The notes beneath the pieces were generated by a model that was not told where the DNA came from, searched no databases, and saw only the letters and a program-made list of their open reading frames with translations. From Steroidobacter agaridevorans (GTDB lineage: Bacteria > Pseudomonadota > Gammaproteobacteria > Steroidobacterales > Steroidobacteraceae): 64,000 bases of DNA. Position numbers and translations under genes: made by a program. Shown here one piece after another: positions 26,781 to 35,202 of the stretch. The stretch's first letter is position 1. Every line of letters begins with the position of its first letter. The DNA lies in NCBI RefSeq assembly GCF_009932555.1, contig NZ_BLJO01000001.1, positions 1,045,691 through 1,109,690 of the forward strand, written 5' to 3'.

Positions 26781-26866
26781 CGGGTGACTCGGTTCAGGCT
26801 ACGGTCAAATCGAGGTCAGTCCTTCCGCCAGTGGCTTTGGATAGCTAAAGTAAAACCAATAGCGGA
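26769..26866 (-). promoter_or_regulatory. Antiterminator and pause-hairpin elements of the aromatic attenuator
   Basis: Within the leader coding sequence, CTGGCGG (26825-26831) is an exact copy of the terminator's 3' arm and can pair with its 5' arm (26769-26775), forming an antiterminator. The same leader segment can instead pair with TCCGCTA (26860-26866) as TGGCGGA (26824-26830), a 7-bp stem enclosing the Trp, Phe and Tyr codons. These 1:2, 2:3 and 3:4 pairings are mutually exclusive, as in trp and phe attenuators. A ribosome stalled at the aromatic codons would free segment 2 and permit transcription. Confidence 0.75.
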
Positions 26867-26882
26867 CGAAAGACTTTTGCAT
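26805..26882 (-). CDS. Aromatic amino-acid leader peptide of DAHP synthase
   Basis: A 25-codon ORF encodes MQKSFVRYWFYFSYPKPLAE plus five further residues. Seven of the first 14 residues are aromatic, with the run Tyr-Trp-Phe-Tyr-Phe-Ser-Tyr at positions 8-14, so all three end products of the pathway are sampled. It ends 24 bases before the attenuator stem and 84 bases before the GTG of DAHP synthase. Starvation for charged tRNA-Phe, tRNA-Tyr or tRNA-Trp should stall the ribosome here and relieve termination. No good ribosome site precedes the ATG; the frame is open upstream into the TPM gene, but only this start gives a classic leader peptide. A leaderless transcript is possible (see promoter). 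Confidence 0.82.
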   Translation of the reverse strand: MQKSFVRYWFYFSYPKPLAEGLTSI

Positions 26883-26888
26883 GGAAGC

Positions 26889-26918
26889 TTGATAACACAG
26901 GAATATTGTCCTGTGCAA
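26889..26918 (-). promoter_or_regulatory. Candidate sigma-70 promoter for the leader/DAHP synthase transcript
   Basis: On the minus strand TTGCAC (26913-26918) and TATCAA (26889-26894) are separated by 18 bases in the 50-base gap between the TPM gene and the leader ATG. Transcription starting 6-7 bases after this -10 would begin at the leader ATG itself, which would explain the missing ribosome site. Match to consensus is only moderate. Confidence 0.35.
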
Positions 26919-26932
26919 GCAGACGCGCGCGT

Positions 26933-28963
26933 CTACTTCGGATTCGGAATGTGCGGCATGGTGTCCACCCACTGGGTGCGGCACTGGCGCACGCTCGAAC
27001 CCAGGCCATGCCAGCAAGTGTGAAACACATAGCGCACGTGGTGGTGTCCGGTGTCGACCGTGAAGCCCCATTGCTTTTCAAAGTACAGGTACTCGCCGGG
27101 GCCGAGGCGATGGTTGCCCTGGGGATAGCGCCAGTAGCCCTTGATATCGCCGAGCCCGCTCGCGGCCGAATCGCCGAAGCTCTTCAGCATCACACTCTCG
27201 ATTTCGACGGTGCGACCGCTGGTGTTTTGCAGCGTCACGCCGAACTTGCTGTGGTCGAACACCTTGGTGCCGTCGACGTCGATGGTCGTGTCCGGCTCGA
27301 ACCGCGGCATGTCTGGATGAAAGAACAGCACGACGGGCTGGTGCGGGCGCTCGGGGTTGTTTCTCAACATCGCCAGGGCTTCTTGCGCGCGTTGTGCATC
27401 TGCGGCGTTGTCTGCCTTTTCGGCCAGATACTTCTTCCACTCCAACGCCCGCAGCTCGTACGGATTCTCCTTGAGCGCCGCATCGATCCAGCGGCCCGCG
27501 CCCTGCCGGTCACCCGCTTCGTTGTAGGCGTCGGCGATGGAATATTCCAAGCCGCGCCCGATCGATTCGAGCGCAGGGATCGCGAGTTCCGGCAAGCTCA
27601 GATAGCGCGCCCGTTCACCCAGGACTTCGAGCACCCAGGGATCTCGCGGCGCCAGCCGGCGCGCCTTCTCATAGTCGAGCAGCGCCGGCGGAAAGACGAA
27701 GCCATTGCGAAGCCAAAGCTCCGCACGCCAGAGCGCAGCGACCACATCGTCGTCGCGATCCAGATCTTCGAGCCAGCGCTCCAGCGTCTCGTCACGCAGC
27801 GGCAGAGCGTGCATCTCGTGATAGCCCGCCGAGCCGAACTGCTTCAGGCCGAACTCATAGGGAGTATTCGCGTTGCGCAGAAAATACTTGCCCTCGCCGT
27901 CGAAGAACAGATTCTTCCAGGTCTCCACCAGATCGATGCGCCACAGCCCTTGTTCTCGATGCAGCAGAATGGGCACGAAACCATGCGCCGGCCGCTCGCT
28001 GGTCGCGACCGCATAGTCGCCCTCCACGATGTACTGCAGCGGCTTGGACGATTCGATGCGCTCGAAGCGGCGCAATTCCTCGAACGGCGCAAATGGATAA
28101 TGTTTGCGCATGAGCCGTGAGCCCTCCGTGAACAGCTCGAGCGACGGATCGCCGGCGAAATCCCCGGTTGCACGCAGATACGCTGCGACGGATTCCTTTG
28201 GGTCCTTGGACGGTGCATAACGAGCCCGCAGCTCGGGCGGCACCGTGACCTTCAGGTCGGCATCGATCGGCACGCTCGACAACTTCGTGCCGGCGCCCGC
28301 GCCGCCCGAAACATAGCGCTCATATTCGAGATACGCCTTCGCGGTCTTGAAATCGTCGGGCAAGGTCAAGCGGCCCAGCGCCGCCGACAAGTAAACGTGG
28401 TCTTTCAAATAGTGCAGGACATCCATCACGGCCATGCCAGCCGCGCCATAAGAAACATACGGCGCCAGCTGGTCGCGCGCGAGTCGGCCCATGTGCAGGT
28501 CGGTCAATGCACCTTCGAGCGTGTAGCCGACTTCGATGCGAGCTTTCGCCAACCGTGGATTGAGGACGATCAGCACGCCGCCGACCGGCGAGTCCCTGCC
28601 GATCTGCTTGCCCTCGAAAATCTGGTTGGCCTGCTCTTCGATCGACGCTTCGGCGTCATTGATCGTGACCACCCGGACATCGATGCCCAGGTCCTTATAG
28701 AAGTCATCGGCCATTCGGCTCAGCCGAGGGACGAACGGCGCCAGCACCGCGGCCTGATCCTCGACGCGGGAATTTTCCTGCGGGACCTGGCGATGTTCCT
28801 GTTGAGCGCCTTCGGGCGTTTCGACCAATGTCTCTGCGGGACGACTTTGCTCCCGCGCCGCTGTTGCAGGCGCCGGCGGCTCATTTCTGACCCGTTGAAC
28901 ATGCCAGGCCCCGGCGCCTACGACGCCGAGCAGAGCCAACAGCAAAACCGTCCGGAGAGACAT
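26933..28963 (-). CDS. TPM-domain protein with TPR-like region and C-terminal beta domain
   Basis: The 676-residue protein has an N-terminal signal or anchor (MSLRTVLLLALLGVVGAGAWH) and a Pro/Glu-rich linker. A TPM domain follows at about residues 70-200 (LSRMADDFYKDLGIDVRVVTI..., GGVLIVLNPRLAKARIEVGYTLEGAL). Residues about 390-540 look helical and TPR-like (DYEKARRLAPRDPWVLEVLGERARYL, IADAYNEAGDRQGAGRWIDAAL). A C-terminal beta-rich domain contains QWGFTVDTGHHHVRYVFHTCWHG. TPM proteins are periplasmic or membrane-anchored; one plant member is a phosphatase and others assist photosystem or envelope repair. The function here is open. It is the gene directly upstream of the aromatic attenuator on the same strand. 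Confidence 0.72.
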   Translation of the reverse strand: MSLRTVLLLALLGVVGAGAWHVQRVRNEPPAPATAAREQSRPAETLVETPEGAQQEHRQVPQENSRVEDQAAVLAPFVPRLSRMADDFYKDLGIDVRVVTINDAEASIEEQANQIFEGKQIGRDSPVGGVLIVLNPRLAKARIEVGYTLEGALTDLHMGRLARDQLAPYVSYGAAGMAVMDVLHYLKDHVYLSAALGRLTLPDDFKTAKAYLEYERYVSGGAGAGTKLSSVPIDADLKVTVPPELRARYAPSKDPKESVAAYLRATGDFAGDPSLELFTEGSRLMRKHYPFAPFEELRRFERIESSKPLQYIVEGDYAVATSERPAHGFVPILLHREQGLWRIDLVETWKNLFFDGEGKYFLRNANTPYEFGLKQFGSAGYHEMHALPLRDETLERWLEDLDRDDDVVAALWRAELWLRNGFVFPPALLDYEKARRLAPRDPWVLEVLGERARYLSLPELAIPALESIGRGLEYSIADAYNEAGDRQGAGRWIDAALKENPYELRALEWKKYLAEKADNAADAQRAQEALAMLRNNPERPHQPVVLFFHPDMPRFEPDTTIDVDGTKVFDHSKFGVTLQNTSGRTVEIESVMLKSFGDSAASGLGDIKGYWRYPQGNHRLGPGEYLYFEKQWGFTVDTGHHHVRYVFHTCWHGLGSSVRQCRTQWVDTMPHIPNPK

Positions 28964-29086
28964 TGCACACTCGCTGAGGCGCTCATGCGCCGCTTCCTGC
29001 GGAAATCACCTCGATTATTGTCATGGCAGGCCCGGTCGCCGGACTGTGCGCAAGCTCACGACTCAAGGGGATGCGAGCGGACCTGA

Positions 29087-30724
29087 CTAGAACTTTCGGC
29101 GTCCCCGCTCGGCCGACATCCGATGGCTTCCCGCCAATGCCGTGCTGCGCGACTTGATGGTCTTCATGAACAACCATTCGCCGGTCACACGCTGCGGCGT
29201 GACGTCGATCATCATGTAGCCGCGTTGACTGGTGTCCGCCCACACCAGCTCGGGATTGGTGGCAACGAACGCGCGAACAACGTCTCTGGGATCCACGCCC
29301 AGCTGCCCTTCGATGCCGGGAGACGTAACGCTATGACCTGCGAACTCTATGCCCGCAGGCTGGCCGTCTTCCGCAAGCGAATAGGCCCAGGCGTTGTGAC
29401 TATCGCCTGACAACATCACCAGATCCGCATCCGCCTGCTGGGCCGCCCGCAACAGGCGCGAGCGAGCGGCGGGATAGCCGTCCCAGCGATCCATCCACAT
29501 GGGCAGACCGAGTTTGGAGCCACGCACGTCCTTCTTGAACTTGTTGGCGACGTTCTCGCCCGCGTCGGGGCGCAGCCAGCCGGGCGCCGAGTCTGGCATC
29601 AACGTGCGGCCCATGATGGTTGCCATGCCGACCATCTGCCAGTGGGAGGCAGCAGCATTGCGCTTCAATTCCTGGGCGAGCCACAGTTCTTGAGTCGAAC
29701 CGAGCATCGTTGCCGTCGGATCGCGCCACGCGCCGTCACGAAACGCGCGCAGAGCTGCGTCGGGATCGCTCGCTTCGTGCGCCTCTGCCAACTCGGGATA
29801 TGCCGGTCGCGTGCGCGCGAAAAGGCGTGACTCGGTACGATACAGCGTAGCAAGCGAACCAATGCGATACGCCTTCCACGGTTCTTCAGAAACCGGCAGC
29901 CATTCGCGATACGCCTGAATCGAAGCCGCACGGCGCAGACTCCAATCGCCTTCGGACTTCGCCTGATGATTCTGCGCCCCGCCTTCCCAACTGTCGTTGG
30001 TGGAGTCATGGTCGTCCCACAACGCGACCATCGGCGCGACCTGATGCAACTTCTGCAGATCCGGATCGGCGCGATAGCAGGCCAGCCGCAGACGGTAGTC
30101 CGCCAGGTTGATCATCTCGTGCTCATGCGCCGGCATGACATCTCGTCCCGAGACGAGATCTTTGTCCTTATACGCAGCCAACGCGTACTCGTAGATGTAA
30201 TCGCCGACATGCAACCACAAGTCGAGATCGTCACGCGCGGCCGCATGGCCGTAAGCATTGAACCAGCCGAGCGGCAGACTCGAGCAGGAAAACACGCCCA
30301 AGCGGAAGCGATCGATATTCCCGACCGGCAGCGTCTTGGTGCGTCCAACCGGCGACTTGGAGCCATCCGGCGCGATGAATCGATACCAGTATCTCGTGCC
30401 GGGCCGCAGGCCATCGACTGTGAGCTTGGCCGTCCAGTCACGGAACGCGCCGATGCGAACGCTGCCGCCCGACACAACGCGCGTGAAGTCGGAATCCGGC
30501 GCTACTTCCGCATCCAGCCGAACATCGTCGACGCCATTCGACGGCACGTAGCGCGTCCACAGCAGCATGGAGTCCGAGCCCGGCTCGCCGCTGGCGACGC
30601 TGTGCGTGAAGCCTTTCGCTCCCAACACCGCGGAAGCAAGGCTGCTGCCGATCGGAAGCATCAGCGCGCCCAAGCCCAGCGCGCCTCCAACGACGAGGCG
30701 ACGCCGATCGATATTCAGAGTCAT
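29087..30724 (-). CDS. PhoD-like alkaline phosphatase / phosphodiesterase, Tat-exported
   Basis: The protein starts MTLNIDRRRLVVGGALGLGALMLPIGSSLASA, a twin-arginine signal, so it is exported folded with its metals. PhoD motifs follow: FTHSVASGEPGSDSMLLWTR, a fibronectin-like beta domain, FRLGVFSCSSLPLGWFNAYG, VGDYIYEY, ALWDDHDSTNDSW and MLSGDSHNAWAYSL. Family members hydrolyse phosphomonoesters and diesters using Fe and Ca. The start at 30724 overlaps the upstream gene's stop (ATGA), and an upstream in-frame extension to 30958 lies inside that gene. It ends a sigma/FecR/TonB receptor/propeller operon, suggesting that imported or surface-bound organic phosphate is the substrate. Confidence 0.9.
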   Translation of the reverse strand: MTLNIDRRRLVVGGALGLGALMLPIGSSLASAVLGAKGFTHSVASGEPGSDSMLLWTRYVPSNGVDDVRLDAEVAPDSDFTRVVSGGSVRIGAFRDWTAKLTVDGLRPGTRYWYRFIAPDGSKSPVGRTKTLPVGNIDRFRLGVFSCSSLPLGWFNAYGHAAARDDLDLWLHVGDYIYEYALAAYKDKDLVSGRDVMPAHEHEMINLADYRLRLACYRADPDLQKLHQVAPMVALWDDHDSTNDSWEGGAQNHQAKSEGDWSLRRAASIQAYREWLPVSEEPWKAYRIGSLATLYRTESRLFARTRPAYPELAEAHEASDPDAALRAFRDGAWRDPTATMLGSTQELWLAQELKRNAAASHWQMVGMATIMGRTLMPDSAPGWLRPDAGENVANKFKKDVRGSKLGLPMWMDRWDGYPAARSRLLRAAQQADADLVMLSGDSHNAWAYSLAEDGQPAGIEFAGHSVTSPGIEGQLGVDPRDVVRAFVATNPELVWADTSQRGYMMIDVTPQRVTGEWLFMKTIKSRSTALAGSHRMSAERGRRKF

Positions 30725-31857
30725 CGAATCTCTTCCGAAGTCGCGGCAACGAACGGCTTGTTGGCATCGCCAGTCCATCGCATCAACGTGAGATCCGACG
30801 TCTGCGCGCCCTTGCTGCCCGAGCTCTCCGAGAGATAGAACAATTTTTTGCCGACCGGTTGGAATCCCACATTGCCCTTCTGCTGCCAACCGCGCACGCC
30901 GGTGGCGGCATCCTTCAAGCCATCGTCGGCGAGTGCGAGCAACTGACCTTGTTCCCAACCCTTGCCCTCGGGATCCGGAACGCCGACGAGAACACCCAGC
31001 TTCGGTTGCGTACGTGCATCGACGGCGAACAGCAGATAGTTGGGGAAGGAGTTCTTCTTGCCCTGGTACACGCCCATGAACCAGCGCTGCATGGAGTCGT
31101 CGTAGGAAAGATTCTGCACACCCCAGGTCGTGTTGCCGGTGCGGACGAAATACTTTCCTCGGTACGAGCTCGGTCCACTGCGATGCGGATCCGATTCATT
31201 CAGCGATCGGGCGTACTTTGCCCAATCGCTCACGTCGTACTGAATCAGCACTTGATGATCGTTGTCGTCGCGTGCGGTATCGCCGAAGACACCGTAACCG
31301 GCAGTGAGATAGCGCGGGCCATCGACACGGCCGAACGCGGGACCGAAGGCAACGCCATCGATGCCGGAGCTGCCGTAGCGGTGATCCCTGGCGCCATCGG
31401 TTTTGCCGTCGCCATCCAGATCGGCAAGGAAGTCCTTGGCCACTTCCGGAAGATGAACCGTCTGGAAAATGTCGCTTTTGCTCGCCTCGATGCCGACGCG
31501 ATCGAGCCGCTTCACGTCGATCACGGCCACGTAGAACGCGTTGTGCTCGCGATATTCCAGCGAACCGTACACCTTGCCATCGGCGGGATTGAAATCGAGA
31601 TCGCCGAGGTGGCCCGTCCAGCCGACCACCGTGCCCACCAGCTTGCCGCTGAAATCGTATTTCGCGAGCAGATTGGTGAACGAGTAATAGATATAGCCAC
31701 CCTGCACGTCCACGGCGATGCCTTGGACGTGCCCCGAATCCCACGTGCCGCCGTTCTGCGTAAGCGGCAACCGCGTGGTGGGCGCAGCGACGGGCTGGGC
31801 CGTCGCCACGCAGGTGGTGATGAGCAGCGCTGCGGCCGCAATGAAAGTACGAGCCAT
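30721..31857 (-). CDS. Secreted propeller-like protein of the PhoD operon
   Basis: The 378-residue protein has a signal peptide (MARTFIAAAALLITTCVATAQP) and repeated blade-like segments (HVQGIAVDVQGGYIYYSFTNLLAKYDF, GHLGDLDFNPADGKVYGSLEY, SSGIDGVAFGPAFGRVDGPRYL), which suggest a beta-propeller. An Asp-rich loop (ADLDGDGKTDGARDH) looks like a calcium site. I do not recognise a named enzyme; a phytase-like or substrate-binding role is possible because it is sandwiched between a TonB receptor and PhoD. Its ATG overlaps the receptor stop by one base and its stop overlaps the PhoD start by four, so translation is coupled across all three genes. An in-frame ATG at 31887 is less likely because it delays the signal peptide. 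Confidence 0.65.
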   Translation of the reverse strand: MARTFIAAAALLITTCVATAQPVAAPTTRLPLTQNGGTWDSGHVQGIAVDVQGGYIYYSFTNLLAKYDFSGKLVGTVVGWTGHLGDLDFNPADGKVYGSLEYREHNAFYVAVIDVKRLDRVGIEASKSDIFQTVHLPEVAKDFLADLDGDGKTDGARDHRYGSSGIDGVAFGPAFGRVDGPRYLTAGYGVFGDTARDDNDHQVLIQYDVSDWAKYARSLNESDPHRSGPSSYRGKYFVRTGNTTWGVQNLSYDDSMQRWFMGVYQGKKNSFPNYLLFAVDARTQPKLGVLVGVPDPEGKGWEQGQLLALADDGLKDAATGVRGWQQKGNVGFQPVGKKLFYLSESSGSKGAQTSDLTLMRWTGDANKPFVAATSEEIR

Positions 31858-34800
31858 CAGAATGTGACCTTCACGCCGAGATTCCACATCGAACCGTAGA
31901 TCGTGTACTGCTGCACCCGGCTCTCCACGTTGGAGTAGATGATATCAGGCTCGTTGAAGATGTTGCGGCCCGCGAGCTGCACTTCGATCTGGTCCGTGTA
32001 CTTGTAGCTCGCGCTGATGTTCCAGAGATCGCGCGAGGTGTGATACAGGATGCCATTGTTGGCGGTGGTCGCCGTATTGCTCAGCGCGCTGGTCCGATAC
32101 TTTCCTTGATAGTTGCCGTTGACCCTGAAGTCGAAAGGACCGTAGGCGTAGCCGACGCCGATATTGGCCGCCCGTTCCGGCATGTTCACGCGCACGCCGT
32201 CCGGATCGATGCGCGTTAGCGAGCCGAACACGCTCAGACCTTTCCATGCGCCCGGCAGGAAGGTGAACTGCTGGCTGTATTCGAACGTCAGACCTTCGTT
32301 GGTGCTCTTGCCCGGCACGTTCTGCGCGCTACGGAAGGTGAAGCCCGAATATTCGTCGGGACCGAAGCCGACCTCCTCGGGATTGACCTCGATGCCGGCA
32401 ATCTGCATGTCTTTGATGTCGAGCTTGTAGTAGGACAGCCCGATCAGGCCGGACGGCTCGAGGTAGTACTGCAGGGCTGCGAAATACTTTGTGGCGTGCT
32501 CGGGCTGCAGCTCCGGGTTCGGCACGTTGACGATCGAAGTGTCCTCGTTCACCGTCACGACGCCGCCAAGGTTGCCGTAGTCGGGTCGCAGAATCGCCTG
32601 ACTGAAGGCGAGCTGACCTACCAGCTTCGGGGTGAAGTCGTACTTGACGCCGCCGCTCAGGAACCAGTCGTCGTACTCGCCATGGCGATCGGAGTACGCG
32701 CCGTTGTTGTACTGATACAGCAGGCCTTCGACGGTGTTGACGTCGAGACCGGCGGCACTCACTTCGGCGGGCGTGCGAATGGTTGCTACGCGCGCTGCCG
32801 TCTTCGTCTTCTCATAACGCACACCGAGGTCGAAGCGCGCGTTCCCGACGCGGGTCTCGCCTTCGATGTAAGCAGCCTCAACGTCTTCCTGGATGCGCTT
32901 GTTGAAGTCCAGCTGGCGCTTGAGGTTGCCGACGGTGTCGGGCACGAAATATTCGGGATGTTCCTTGTAGATGTCATACACCGCATAGTTGCTGTCGGCG
33001 CGCCAGTTCTGGGCGTTCATGTTGCCGGCGTTGAAGCCGTCGATTGCAAACTGATAATTCTGGGTCCACGGAATGACGGACGAGGGATCCCGCTGTGAGA
33101 GATCGCCATTCGGGCCCACGTACTGGAACTGCTCGTAGGAACCCTCGTCGGTTCTCCAGTCATTCGTACGGCTGCCCAAGCCGGTGTAGAGCGTGACCGG
33201 CAGGTCGCCGAAGTCGAGATCCTTCTTCAGGTCCAGATTGACGCCGTACTGTTCGTTGATGGCATCGGACTGGTGGGTGCGGATGTTGTTGCCGATGTCC
33301 GCGTCACGATTGAAGTTCGTGGGATCGCTCCAGTCACGGCCTGCGGTCTGCGTGAGGTTCCACGCGTTCGAGTCCTGCGAGGCGCGATCGAGCGTGAAGC
33401 CGATGCCGGTCAGCCAGCTGTCGGTGCGCTGGAAGAAGCCTTCGTCATTGTCACGGAAGTTGAATTCCGAGCGGGAGTAGCTCGGGCGCAGCGCGACCTC
33501 CAGCGTATCGCCCTTGAATTCCAGCTTCGGCGCAATGGTGTACGTCGGCGTGCCGGCGTAGCGATGCGAATACTCGGTGCGCAAGCGCGTGTTGGTCCCA
33601 TTCGGATTCACGACGATGTGCGTGGGCGTGGAATCCGGCGTGGCATAGGACGTCGAAGCCGTGCCGAAGTACAGGTACGTGTACTGGTTGAAGTACTCGA
33701 CGTCGTAGAACGAGTACATGCTCCGCAGCGACAACACCAGGTCGTCGGTGATCTGATAGTCCGCACTCAGGTTGGCAGCCGTGCGCGTCGTCATCTTCGG
33801 GCCCGGACGCCACATGACGCGATAAGGCATGACGCGGCCATCGGGAAGGTACGACCAGTCGGTCTGGATACGATCCTGCTGGACGTAGTTGGCGTTGTAG
33901 CTCGTGTTGAACGCAACGCCCAGGCGGCCGTCCAGCAAGATGTCGCTGTAGCCGAGCTGTGCCGATGGATAGATGGTCGAATGTTTCTTGTCGTCCGGGA
34001 AGTACTTGCGTGAGGACGTGGAGTCGGAGGTGCCGACGCCGCCGAGCTGCAAAATGATTTCGCGGCCGGTCAACTCGAGCGCGGACTTGCTGCGCAGGTT
34101 GATCGTGCCACCGGGCGAGTCGGCGTCCATGCGGGCCGTGAGCGTGTTGTTGAGCTCGATCGCCTCGATGCCGGTGATGGACATCTGCTCGAAGGAGTTC
34201 TGACGGCCGGTGTTGTTGTTCGACGTCGCGGTGGCCATGCGGGCGCCGTCGATGGTGAACGTGGAATATTTCGGGTCGAGGCCGCCGATGCGCACGGCCG
34301 TGGCGTCCACTTCGGTGTAGTCGAGCGAAATGCCCGGCATGGACTTCATGAACTCGCCCACATCGCCCATGGTGAGCGCACCGAAGTTGTCGGCGGCGAC
34401 CACGTTCTTTGCATTCATGGCGGCGCGACGCTCCATGATGGCGCTGGCCTGGCCCTCGCGCTTCGCGGTGACGATCACCATGTTGACTTCGTCCGGACCG
34501 CCCGCGTCGGCGTAGGAAGGGACGCGGAGCTCGAAATCCAGCGTGACGATCTGATCGGCGAGCACGGTGACCGCCGCCTTCGAGTCTTGCAGACCGGTAT
34601 ATCTGACGAGAACGGTGATCTCGCCGGCCGGCACGCTGTTGAGACGGAAATTGCCGCCATCTTCGGAGTAAGTAACGATCGTCGTGCCTTCGATCCGAAT
34701 CTCGGCGTTACGCACGTACTCGCCGGTTGCGGTGTTGAGAATGCGACCTCGTACGCCGCCAGTGCCGACGTTCTGCTGAGTCTGCGAACGCGCGGCAGCG

Positions 34801-35108
34801 CTGCCCGCCTGCTCCAGCAAAATCACATTGCCTTCATCGGACTTGATGCTCAGGCCCGTACCCGCCAGCAATGTGCGCAACGCTTCGCGCGCATCCATTT
34901 CGCCGCCGATCGCCGGCGTGTCGATGCCTTCCAACGATCCTGCCGGCGCAATGATCTGCACCTGCGCCTGCCGCGCCAACTCGGGAATGGCCGTGACCGC
35001 CGGCTGTGCCGGAACTTCAAACTTGCGCTGTTGCGCATTGACCTGAGGCGCGGCCGCCAGCGCGGCGGCGATGGCACTGGCCAGCAGGACGTTCTTGTAA
35101 CGATTCAT
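31857..35108 (-). CDS. TonB-dependent transducer with STN and carboxypeptidase-regulatory-like domains
   Basis: The 1083-residue receptor has a signal peptide (MNRYKNVLLASAIAAALAAAPQ), an STN domain (KFEVPAQPAVTAIPELARQA...IGGEMDAREALRTLLAGTG) and a carboxypeptidase-regulatory-like Ig domain (GVRGRILNTATGEYVRNAEIRI, TYSEDGGNFRLNSVPAG). Plug and barrel follow, ending MWNLGVKVTF. The domain order matches receptors that sense ligand through FecR while importing it. FecR and a sigma factor lie immediately upstream, while a propeller and PhoD lie downstream in coupled frames. I infer an organophosphate ligand. The start at 35108 is favoured over the in-frame ATG at 35129 because it gives a standard signal peptide. 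Confidence 0.92.
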   Translation of the reverse strand: MNRYKNVLLASAIAAALAAAPQVNAQQRKFEVPAQPAVTAIPELARQAQVQIIAPAGSLEGIDTPAIGGEMDAREALRTLLAGTGLSIKSDEGNVILLEQAGSAAARSQTQQNVGTGGVRGRILNTATGEYVRNAEIRIEGTTIVTYSEDGGNFRLNSVPAGEITVLVRYTGLQDSKAAVTVLADQIVTLDFELRVPSYADAGGPDEVNMVIVTAKREGQASAIMERRAAMNAKNVVAADNFGALTMGDVGEFMKSMPGISLDYTEVDATAVRIGGLDPKYSTFTIDGARMATATSNNNTGRQNSFEQMSITGIEAIELNNTLTARMDADSPGGTINLRSKSALELTGREIILQLGGVGTSDSTSSRKYFPDDKKHSTIYPSAQLGYSDILLDGRLGVAFNTSYNANYVQQDRIQTDWSYLPDGRVMPYRVMWRPGPKMTTRTAANLSADYQITDDLVLSLRSMYSFYDVEYFNQYTYLYFGTASTSYATPDSTPTHIVVNPNGTNTRLRTEYSHRYAGTPTYTIAPKLEFKGDTLEVALRPSYSRSEFNFRDNDEGFFQRTDSWLTGIGFTLDRASQDSNAWNLTQTAGRDWSDPTNFNRDADIGNNIRTHQSDAINEQYGVNLDLKKDLDFGDLPVTLYTGLGSRTNDWRTDEGSYEQFQYVGPNGDLSQRDPSSVIPWTQNYQFAIDGFNAGNMNAQNWRADSNYAVYDIYKEHPEYFVPDTVGNLKRQLDFNKRIQEDVEAAYIEGETRVGNARFDLGVRYEKTKTAARVATIRTPAEVSAAGLDVNTVEGLLYQYNNGAYSDRHGEYDDWFLSGGVKYDFTPKLVGQLAFSQAILRPDYGNLGGVVTVNEDTSIVNVPNPELQPEHATKYFAALQYYLEPSGLIGLSYYKLDIKDMQIAGIEVNPEEVGFGPDEYSGFTFRSAQNVPGKSTNEGLTFEYSQQFTFLPGAWKGLSVFGSLTRIDPDGVRVNMPERAANIGVGYAYGPFDFRVNGNYQGKYRTSALSNTATTANNGILYHTSRDLWNISASYKYTDQIEVQLAGRNIFNEPDIIYSNVESRVQQYTIYGSMWNLGVKVTF

Positions 35109-35202
35109 GTCTGTTCTCGACGAGCTCAATGAGCAGTTGAGAACAGAGAGCGCTGGCGCCGACGTTTCCGTCTGCTGTCAAAAAAACTTCAAAGTCGCGA
35201 GG

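Noticed and set aside
26805-27071. An 88-codon frame running through the end of the TPM gene into the aromatic leader
   Set aside because: Only its last 25 codons, from the ATG at 26882, make sense as a leader peptide; the earlier part is a shadow of the TPM gene.
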